Shown: positions 7,425-12,802 of the stretch, one piece after another
Layout of the letters: each line of letters opens with the position of its first letter
Numbering within the stretch: the stretch's first letter is position 1
Assembly (NCBI GenBank): GCA_902489275.1
Contig: CABTZK010000034.1
Location: 1-16,551, forward strand
Source: an uncultured Porphyromonadaceae bacterium
Lineage (GTDB): Bacteria > Bacteroidota > Bacteroidia > Bacteroidales > Muribaculaceae
Direction of reading: 5' to 3'
DNA: 16,551 nucleotides
Translations under genes and position numbers: made by a program
Notes under the pieces: model-generated
Seen by the model: only the letters and a program-made list of their open reading frames with translations
Told to the model about the DNA's origin: nothing
Databases searched by the model: none

Positions 7425-8600
7425 ATGAAATTGATTAGCAGAGCATTCATATTGGTAATTGCCACATTTGCCGGCACCATGCTGGCACAAGCCGAAGACG
7501 ATATTAAGGATACCGAGTTCAACCCGCTCACCACTGGCGTGACCTCGCTGGGCATCACCCCCGACGCGCGCGGCGCCTCGATGGGCGACTTGGGGGCCGC
7601 TACCGACCCCGATGTGAACTCGCAATTCTGGAACCCGTCAAAATACGCCTTTGCCTACAGCCGTGGCGGGGTGGCCTTGAGCTACACGCCGTGGCTGCGT
7701 AAGATTGTGAACGACATCTACTTAGCCGACCTCACTGGCTACTACAAGATCGGCAGTGGCGACAACCAGGCTGTGAGCGCCTCGCTACGCTACTTCTCGT
7801 TAGGCGAGATTCAGATGACCGACGAGGCATCAACCATTGGCAGCATCAACCCCTTTGAGATGGCCTTCGACGTGGGCTACAGCCGCAAGTTGAGCGAGAA
7901 ATTCTCAATGGGCGTGGTTTTGCGCTATATTTATAGCGACTTGGGCTACAGCCAGTATTCCTCGACCGAGGGCACAACGGGAGCCTCGGCATTTGCCGCC
8001 GACATCTCGGGCTACTACACAACCTACCCGGTGATTGGCCGCAACGAGTGCCAGTTGTCATTAGGCTGGAACCTTTCCAACATTGGCTCTAAGGTGGCTT
8101 ACGACCACGGCGACAATCCAGCCTTTCTTCCAGCCAACATGAAATTAGGTGCCGCTTTCACGTTCCCGCTGGCCGACTATCACAACCTCACGCTATCGGT
8201 CGACGCTAACCACATGCTTGTCCCCGCCAAGCCACGCTTGAGTGACTATACCGACCAGCAATCCTACGAGACAGCCCTACAGGACTGGAAAGACCGGTCC
8301 TCCATTTCGGGCATTTTTAAGTCGTTCGACAAGGACTGGACCAAGCGCATCACCGAGTCGATTGGCGCGGAATATGCCTACAACCAGCAGTTCTTCTTGC
8401 GTGCTGGCTATTACCACGAGACCAAGTACCACGGCGACCGCCAGTACTTTGGCTTGGGCGCAGGCTTTGCGCTCAACATGCTCAAAATCGATGCCAGTTA
8501 CATGATTGCCACCGCGCAAAACAGCCCACTCGACCAAACGTTGCGCTTCACCCTGTCGTTTGACTTAGATGGCATCAAGGGGCTTTTCGGAAGAAACTAA
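7425..8600 (+). CDS. porV: Type IX secretion outer-membrane protein PorV
   Basis: This 391-aa outer-membrane beta-barrel of the PorV (LptO) family acts in the T9SS, shuttling or presenting cargo bearing a C-terminal sorting signal to the surface machinery. A signal peptide covers about residues 1-23, ending ...MLAQA before EDD. The FNPLTTGVTSLGITPDARG stretch (32-50) and SMGDLGAATDPDVNSQFWNP (52-71) are the hallmark N-terminal region, and SYTPWLRKIVNDI (86-98) and SASLRYFSLGE (118-128) are typical barrel segments. The terminal TLRFTLSFD (372-380) is a final barrel strand. I chose ATG 7425 because the signal peptide begins there; an upstream in-frame start would add 17 residues of no matching sequence. 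ispF follows after 72 bases. porU, which I recall lying beside porV in Porphyromonas, is absent immediately upstream. Confidence 0.88.
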   Translation: MKLISRAFILVIATFAGTMLAQAEDDIKDTEFNPLTTGVTSLGITPDARGASMGDLGAATDPDVNSQFWNPSKYAFAYSRGGVALSYTPWLRKIVNDIYLADLTGYYKIGSGDNQAVSASLRYFSLGEIQMTDEASTIGSINPFEMAFDVGYSRKLSEKFSMGVVLRYIYSDLGYSQYSSTEGTTGASAFAADISGYYTTYPVIGRNECQLSLGWNLSNIGSKVAYDHGDNPAFLPANMKLGAAFTFPLADYHNLTLSVDANHMLVPAKPRLSDYTDQQSYETALQDWKDRSSISGIFKSFDKDWTKRITESIGAEYAYNQQFFLRAGYYHETKYHGDRQYFGLGAGFALNMLKIDASYMIATAQNSPLDQTLRFTLSFDLDGIKGLFGRN

Positions 8601-8616
8601 GAAGAAAAAAGCGCGC

Positions 8617-8641
8617 GGCCTGTGCAGTTTGCAGCAGGGCC
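8617..8641. repeat. Hairpin between porV and ispF
   Basis: GGCCTG (8617-8622) pairs with CAGGGCC (8635-8641) with one bulged G, around an inner TGCA/TGCA hairpin. No T-run follows. It may modulate read-through from porV into ispF, but there is no direct evidence for that. Confidence 0.3.
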
Positions 8642-8672
8642 ACCGCACTATTCACCGCCAACTTCAAGCGCT

Positions 8673-9146
8673 ATGAGAATCGGGATGGGATTTGACGTGC
8701 ACCGCCTTGTGGAAGGCCGCGAGCTGTGGCTCGGTGGGGTTAAAATCGACCACACCCACGGATTGCTGGGGCACAGCGATGCCGACGTAGCCATCCACGC
8801 CCTGTGCGACGCGCTGCTGGGCGCGGCATGCCTGCGCGACATTGGCTACCATTTCCCCGACACCGATCCTCAATACAAGGGCATTGACAGCCGGCGACTC
8901 CTCACCGAAGTGAACAAGCTCCTGCGCGAGCAGGGCTACTGCCTGGGCAATTGCGACATCACCATCTGCACCGAACAGCCCAAAATCAACCCTCACATTC
9001 CCGCCATGCAGGAGCAGTTAGCCAAGTGCCTCGACTGCCAGCCTAACCAGGTGAGCATCAAGGCAACCACGAGTGAGCGGCTGGGCTTCACCGGCCGTGG
9101 CGAGGGCATCGCGGCCTATGCCGTAGCCCTCATCCTCCCCACTTGA
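8673..9146 (+). CDS. ispF: 2-C-methyl-D-erythritol 2,4-cyclodiphosphate synthase
   Basis: The 157-aa cytoplasmic enzyme converts CDP-ME 2-phosphate to MEcPP with release of CMP, in the non-mevalonate (MEP) isoprenoid pathway. It works as a homotrimer with Zn at each active site. Signature residues are visible: MRIGMGFDVHRL at the start with zinc ligands D8 and H10, HSDADVAIH with H34 and third ligand H42, DIGYHFPDTD (56-65), and the C-terminal TTSERLGFTGRGEG (132-145) that binds the CDP moiety. ATG 8673 is chosen because the family N-terminus starts exactly there; an in-frame alternative start at 8622 would add 17 unmatched residues. It lies 72 bases after porV on the same strand with no clear promoter between, so the two are probably co-transcribed. 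Confidence 0.95.
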   Translation: MRIGMGFDVHRLVEGRELWLGGVKIDHTHGLLGHSDADVAIHALCDALLGAACLRDIGYHFPDTDPQYKGIDSRRLLTEVNKLLREQGYCLGNCDITICTEQPKINPHIPAMQEQLAKCLDCQPNQVSIKATTSERLGFTGRGEGIAAYAVALILPT

Positions 9147-9517
9147 CCCCCTCACCCAGCAATACGCATTTAACGGCTATATCTTTAACACAAGGCTAAG
9201 GGAAAATTTCAACTTATAGCCATCCAAAGTGGCGTGTTTTCAAACATTTTCTGTAACTTTGCAAAAACGACATGCATTTGCTTGTTGGTCGTTAACTTCT
9301 GATAATGGGGCGTATCGAAGAAGGAATTCTCTTCATTGATAAACAATGAACATGCTAATTTATTAGACAGAAAACAGGACTTAAGACGAACAGAAAGGAG
9401 TGTGCCATTGTTCTCATCTTGTGTGTCGATGGCGATTTCAGTGCTGGTGGAGAGCGTAGGCTTGCAATTTTGTGCCAAATGCTGTATCTTTGCAACCTGC
9501 AATAAAGGAAATTGATT
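9147..9517. other. Non-coding region between ispF and queF
   Basis: No supportable gene is seen in these 371 bases. GGCTATA (9175-9181) and TATAGCC (9215-9221) are widely spaced complementary arms. A perfect -7 element, TAACTTTG (9254-9261), lacks an obvious -33 partner. It is followed by AACGAC/GTCGTT arms (about 9266-9292), so a short transcript might begin there. The queF promoter is at the right end. I found no preQ1-riboswitch-like sequence between that promoter and queF. Confidence 0.45.
9462..9492 (+). promoter_or_regulatory. Promoter of the queFCDE operon
   Basis: TTG at 9462-9464 and TATCTTTG at 9485-9492 are separated by 20 bases, matching the Bacteroidota consensus. The ATG of queF lies 25 bases beyond the -7 element, after AAAGGAA (9504-9510). 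The resulting leader is too short for a preQ1 riboswitch. Confidence 0.65.
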
Positions 9518-9985
9518 ATGGCAAGAAGCGAAAAAGAATTAGAAGGAATCACACTGCTTGGAAACCAAGACACGAAATATGATTTTGACTATCGACCCGA
9601 TGTGCTCGAGACCTTTGAGAACAAGCACACCTGCAACGATTACCTCGTGACGTTAGCCTGCCCCGAGTTCACAAGCCTGTGTCCCAAGACCGGGCAGCCC
9701 GACTTTGGTGAAATAATCATTCGCTACATTCCCGACAAGCTCATGGTGGAGAGCAAGAGCCTGAAACTCTATCTGTTCAGTTTCCGCAATCACGGAGATT
9801 TCCACGAGGACTGCGTGAACATCATCATGAGGGACTTGGTGAGGCTCATGCACCCCAAGTACCTGGAAGTGAAAGGCACCTTTAAACCCCGCGGCGGTAT
9901 CTCTATCCTCCCGTTTGCCAACTATGGCGACAGCGATCACCAAGACATGGTGAAGGCTCGCCTGCTGGCAAATTTCAACAAGTAA
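9518..9985 (+). CDS. queF: NADPH-dependent preQ0 reductase QueF (YkvM type)
   Basis: This 155-aa enzyme reduces the nitrile of 7-cyano-7-deazaguanine (preQ0) to the amine preQ1 with NADPH, the last step before insertion into tRNA in queuosine synthesis. Visible features are the nucleophile C55 in FTSLCPKTGQPDFG (51-64), the conserved D62, the QueF motif VESKSLKLYLFSFRNHGDFH (77-96) and H96-E97. Its length marks it as the single-domain (unimodular) type. ATG 9518 is chosen over a TTG two codons upstream because AAAGGAA lies at the right distance. It is the first gene of a four-gene cluster. Confidence 0.95.
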   Translation: MARSEKELEGITLLGNQDTKYDFDYRPDVLETFENKHTCNDYLVTLACPEFTSLCPKTGQPDFGEIIIRYIPDKLMVESKSLKLYLFSFRNHGDFHEDCVNIIMRDLVRLMHPKYLEVKGTFKPRGGISILPFANYGDSDHQDMVKARLLANFNK

Positions 9986-10040
9986 CAAAAAACGGCACAT
10001 GGCCTGCCCTCTCACGCCAGGCCGCTATCAACAAACGATT

Positions 10041-10697
10041 ATGGCAAAAGACGCAGTGATTATCACATCGGGTGGCATGGACTCCACAACCATGCTCTAT
10101 GAGTTCAAGGACGAGATTGCCCTCGCCATCACCTTCGACTACGGGTCGACGCAAAACGGCCGCGAGCGGGTGTGCGCTGTCACGCACTGCCAGCGCCTGG
10201 GCATCAAGCACTTGATTATTCCATTGGAATTCATGCACCGCTACTTCAAGAGTGCCCTTCTTGAGACGGCTGACGACATTCCCGAGGGCGACTACGACGA
10301 CGAAAACATGAAATCGACGGTGGTGCCGTTCCGCAACGGCATCATGCTGGCCATCGCTTGCGGCATTGCAGAAAGCAACGGGCTGAAGCGCGTGATGATT
10401 GCCAACCATGCCGGCGATCACAGCATTTACCCCGATTGCCGCGCGGGCTTTGTCGAGGCCATGTCGGCAGCCATGCAAGCCGGCACCTACGAGGGCGTCG
10501 AGGTATTTGCCCCCTACACAGGCATTTCAAAAGCCGAGATTGCCCGCCATGGCAAGGCGATCGGGCTTGACTACAGCGAGACCTACTCATGCTACAAGGG
10601 GCGCGAGAAGCACTGCGGCAAGTGCGGCACATGCCGTGAGCGCCAAGAGGCGTTACGCCAGGCAGGCATCGACGACACAACCGAGTACGAGGACTGA
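10041..10697 (+). CDS. queC: 7-cyano-7-deazaguanine synthase QueC
   Basis: The 218-aa enzyme uses ATP and ammonia to convert 7-carboxy-7-deazaguanine to preQ0. The N-terminal PP-loop SGGMDS (10-15) binds ATP. STVVPFRNG (92-100) and NHAGDHSIYPDCR (122-134) are family motifs. The zinc site is formed by C184 (YSCYKG) and C192, C195 and C198 (HCGKCGTC). The start at 10041 gives the family-length protein; the ATG at 9999 would add 14 unmatched residues. It is 55 bases after queF and 26 before queD in the same direction, so it belongs to one operon. Confidence 0.95.
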   Translation: MAKDAVIITSGGMDSTTMLYEFKDEIALAITFDYGSTQNGRERVCAVTHCQRLGIKHLIIPLEFMHRYFKSALLETADDIPEGDYDDENMKSTVVPFRNGIMLAIACGIAESNGLKRVMIANHAGDHSIYPDCRAGFVEAMSAAMQAGTYEGVEVFAPYTGISKAEIARHGKAIGLDYSETYSCYKGREKHCGKCGTCRERQEALRQAGIDDTTEYED

Positions 10698-10723
10698 AAA
10701 AAGAAATCAGGAAGACAAAAAAC

Positions 10724-11074
10724 ATGTACTACGTCAAAAAAACATTAGAAATCTCGGCAAGCCACCAGTTGCAGCTTGACTATGAAAGCAAGTGCGAGAA
10801 CCTGCACGGCCACAACTGGCTCATCACCATCTATTGCCGCTCGCGCGAGCTCGACCGCAACGGCATGGTCTATGACTTCTCCAAATTGAAAGCAGCCGTT
10901 ACCAGCCGGTTAGACCACAAGAACCTCAACGAGGAACTGCCCTTCAACCCCACGGCCGAAAACATAGCCCGCTGGATTGTCGACAGCATCGCAGAGTGCT
11001 ACCGCGCCGATGTGCAGGAGTCGAGCAACAACATTGCCACCTACACCGTCGACGACACCATAGCCAGCCTCTAA
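10724..11074 (+). CDS. queD: 6-carboxy-5,6,7,8-tetrahydropterin synthase QueD
   Basis: This 116-aa enzyme of the 6-pyruvoyl-tetrahydropterin synthase fold turns 7,8-dihydroneopterin triphosphate into 6-carboxytetrahydropterin, the first committed step of 7-deazaguanine synthesis. Zinc ligands are H14 (SASHQL), H28 and H30. The catalytic cysteine C24 sits in the diagnostic CENLHGH (24-30), which distinguishes QueD from biopterin enzymes. D64-H65 and the C-terminal E99 complete the expected site. Length is normal. The gene follows queC by 26 bases and precedes queE by 19. Confidence 0.94.
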   Translation: MYYVKKTLEISASHQLQLDYESKCENLHGHNWLITIYCRSRELDRNGMVYDFSKLKAAVTSRLDHKNLNEELPFNPTAENIARWIVDSIAECYRADVQESSNNIATYTVDDTIASL

Positions 11075-11093
11075 TGGCCCTCTCTGACAGCCA

Positions 11094-11684
11094 ATGATTA
11101 AAATCAACGAAATATTCTACTCGCTGCAAGGCGAGGGCTACAACACGGGCATCGCCAGCGTGTTTGTGCGCATGAGCGGGTGCAACCTGCATTGCTCATT
11201 TTGCGACACGCGGCACCAGGCAGGCGTGATGATGACCACCGATGAAATCATTGCCGCCGTGAACCGCTATCGCCAAGCGCCACTTGTCGTGCTCACGGGC
11301 GGCGAGCCATCGCTATTCATCGACAATGATTTTGTGGCCGCCCTGAAAGCGGGTACAGGCAAGCGCATCGCCATCGAGACCAACGGCACCCATGCGCTTC
11401 CCGAGGGCATTCACTGGGTCACCTGCTCACCCAAGACTGGATTTCACGGCGGCGACGCACAGCCTTGCGCGCTCAAGCGCTGCGACGAGCTCAAAGTCGT
11501 TTACTTAGGGCAAGACCTGGAGCAGTACCGCGACATCGAAGCCAGCCACCGGTTCCTGCAACCATGTTTCGTGACCGATCCCACACAATTTCAGCGCAAC
11601 ATCCAAGCCTGCGTGGAGGCTGTGCTCAACAACCCCCAGTGGCGGCTGTCGCTGCAAGTGCACCGCGCGCTCCACATCCGCTAA
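11094..11684 (+). CDS. queE: 7-carboxy-7-deazaguanine synthase QueE
   Basis: The 196-aa radical SAM enzyme rearranges 6-carboxytetrahydropterin to 7-carboxy-7-deazaguanine using a [4Fe-4S] cluster, SAM and Mg. The N-terminal substrate-binding INEIFYSLQGEG (4-15) is typical of QueE. The cluster cysteines follow the canonical CX3CX2C spacing: C30, C34 and C37 (SGCNLHCSFCDT). VVLTGGEPSL (65-74) is the glycine-rich SAM-binding motif, and the end SLQVHRALHIR (186-196) matches the usual family terminus. It closes the queFCDE cluster. folE, supplying the pterin precursor, and tgt, queA and queG/H, which act after preQ1, are not in the window. Confidence 0.94.
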   Translation: MIKINEIFYSLQGEGYNTGIASVFVRMSGCNLHCSFCDTRHQAGVMMTTDEIIAAVNRYRQAPLVVLTGGEPSLFIDNDFVAALKAGTGKRIAIETNGTHALPEGIHWVTCSPKTGFHGGDAQPCALKRCDELKVVYLGQDLEQYRDIEASHRFLQPCFVTDPTQFQRNIQACVEAVLNNPQWRLSLQVHRALHIR

Positions 11685-11813
11685 ACCGAATCAAGAGCCC
11701 AAGCAAGCACGCTTCGGGAAAAACTGCTTGAAATTTCCAAATACAGTTGAATTTTTGGCTTTATAGCCCACTTTTTCAAGTGTGTTTGAATTTTTAGTTG
11801 TAATTCTCAGTTG

Positions 11814-11821
11814 TATCTTTG
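11814..11821 (+). promoter_or_regulatory. Orphan -7 promoter element
   Basis: TATCTTTG is an exact TAnnTTTG match with T-rich sequence 18 to 25 bases upstream but no ideal -33 box. Transcription from it would cross only broken or tiny reading frames, so what it drives is unclear. Confidence 0.4.
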
Positions 11822-11886
11822 TGGCAAACTCACAGAAAACATCGGATCAGCAGCCAAATTATGAGGAGATTGCGACACAAAAAAAT

Positions 11887-11912
11887 AATCCTCAATATCA
11901 CTATCGAGGATT
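11887..11912 (+). repeat. Leader hairpin
   Basis: AATCCTC (11887-11893) and GAGGATT (11906-11912) form a perfect 7-bp stem with a 12-base loop. It lies within a 21-codon frame (11861-11926) that starts ATG-AGG-AGA and may not be translated. Confidence 0.35.
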
Positions 11913-12017
11913 GCTTAACTAATTAACCTTCTAATACCATTAACATAAACCTTAAACAAAATGAAATAAATTCCGTCATCACGACGTCCAGCATTTCATA
12001 CCTTAAAAACTAATACC

Positions 12018-12092
12018 ATGAAAAACCAATGCAAAGGTATTAAGAAAAATGTTACAAAACATACTTTTGCGGCATTATTTTCGCCAAATTAA
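12018..12092 (+). pseudogene. 24-codon frame, possible remnant of a gene start
   Basis: An ATG-AAA-AAC start preceded by ACCTTAAAAACTAATACC opens a 24-codon frame, lysine-rich at first (MKNQCKGIKKNV) and then TFAALFSPN before the stop. It resembles the beginning of an exported-protein gene that ends abruptly. A similar leader, CTAATACCATTAACATAAAC then ATG-AAA-TAA, lies 80 bases earlier. It could equally be a leader peptide or chance, and I cannot identify a parent gene. Confidence 0.25.
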
Positions 12093-12201
12093 CTTTATTT
12101 TTTATTTCAAGCAAGAAAAAGCCATTTTTTGCAAACAAATTTAACAGTCTCGAAAAAAGAGAGCGTAACTATTCAGTAACAGTAAACAGGCCTATCGCTA
12201 T

Positions 12202-12228
12202 CTTTTCTAATGGCGGCCATTAGAAAAG
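12202..12228. repeat. 27-bp near-perfect palindrome
   Basis: CTTTTCTAATGGC (12202-12214) and GCCATTAGAAAAG (12216-12228) are exact reverse complements around a single central G. GCCAATTGGC, another perfect palindrome, overlaps its last base (12228-12237). No T-run follows, so a terminator is unlikely. An operator for a dimeric regulator or a recombination scar are possible readings. Confidence 0.55.
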
Positions 12229-12306
12229 CCAATTGGCAAAAGGCAAGTTTTCTGCAAATTACGAATGCTGCTACGAAAACAACCTCTCTTATGACCGATT
12301 TAGGAT

Positions 12307-12324
12307 TAAATGAGAGAGCCGTGG
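12307..12324 (+). repeat. 18-bp shared element, copy 2 (upstream of SUI1-family gene)
   Basis: TAAATGAGAGAGCCGTGG matches the porV-upstream copy (7321-7338) at 17 of 18 positions and ends 85 bases before the ATG at 12410. Bases 12310-12318 pair with CTCTCTTAT (12284-12292) in a 9-bp hairpin with one G-U pair. Confidence 0.45.
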
Positions 12325-12377
12325 GTCGCAGGGAATAGTCATTGAGGGTTGATGGCTCACTATTCGAGAATTTTATT

Positions 12378-12385
12378 TAAATTTG
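12378..12385 (+). promoter_or_regulatory. -7 promoter element of the SUI1-family/addA-like operon
   Basis: TAAATTTG matches TAnnTTTG exactly and ends 24 bases before the ATG at 12410. The nearest upstream TTG is 26 bases away, so the -33 box is not ideal. Confidence 0.45.
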
Positions 12386-12409
12386 TAACAGTAAAAACGA
12401 CACTGCAAG

Positions 12410-12769
12410 ATGAACGAAGACTGGAAAGCCAAACTCGGGGCGGCATTTAACATGGAAGTCCCTTGTGAAGAGGAACTTAAGGCGGCTCTGCTCCCAGAAG
12501 AGCACCCCCGTGCCCATGCGCTTGCCCTGCAAGGGAAAGAGATGCTCAAAGTGGTCCTTGACAAAAAGGGGCGCAAAGGAAAGCAAGCCACCATCGTGAC
12601 CGGCTTCAAGTGTGATGACGATGCGCTCAAGCAACTTGCCGCCGTGCTCAAGAAGCAATGTGGCGTGGGTGGTTCGGCACGAGGGGGCGAAATCCTCATC
12701 CAGGGCGATTTCAGGCAAAAAGTGCTTGACATCCTCCAAAAGCAAGGTTTCAGAGCCAAAGTCATCTGA
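12410..12769 (+). CDS. SUI1/YciH-family translation initiation factor-like protein
   Basis: The 119-aa protein belongs to the eIF1/SUI1 family, whose bacterial YciH members bind the small ribosomal subunit and influence start-site fidelity. After a variable N-terminus the SUI1 fold covers about residues 45-119. Visible signatures are GRKGKQATIVTGF (54-66), the basic loop and strand typical of the family, then the CGVGGSARGGEILIQGD segment (84-100) and a final helix ending FRAKVI. The length is normal. Cellular role in Bacteroidota is not established. The AddA-like gene starts 33 bases downstream on the same strand, so both are probably transcribed from the promoter element at 12378. Confidence 0.9.
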   Translation: MNEDWKAKLGAAFNMEVPCEEELKAALLPEEHPRAHALALQGKEMLKVVLDKKGRKGKQATIVTGFKCDDDALKQLAAVLKKQCGVGGSARGGEILIQGDFRQKVLDILQKQGFRAKVI

Positions 12770-12802
12770 CGTGAGCGATATGACCATCAAAAGCGAGAGA
12801 TT

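Larger units (their letters stand above)
11685..12409. other. Long AT-rich non-coding region with orphan leader and palindromes
   Basis: These 725 bases carry no normal gene. In order: a weak hairpin (11698-11718); a weak terminator-like GGCT/AGCC hairpin with CTTTTT (11757-11776), possibly ending the que operon; a perfect -7 element (11814-11821); a hairpin (11887-11912) inside a 21-codon frame; two abortive starts, ATG-AAA-TAA at 11961 and a 24-codon frame at 12018; a 27-bp palindrome (12202-12228) with GCCAATTGGC abutting it; a hairpin (12284-12318) whose 3' arm is the shared 18-bp element; and the -7 element of the SUI1-family gene (12378-12385). An 11-bp direct repeat GTAACAGTAAA lies at 12176 and 12385. 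Confidence 0.5.

Noticed and set aside
9209..9502. A 97-codon minus-strand frame between ispF and queF
   Set aside because: Begins at TTG inside the queF promoter, has no ribosome-binding site or recognisable domain, and covers two promoter elements of the opposite strand.
9493..9517. preQ1 riboswitch before queF
   Set aside because: Only about 25 bases lie between the -7 element and the start codon, and no C-rich/A-rich aptamer pattern is visible.
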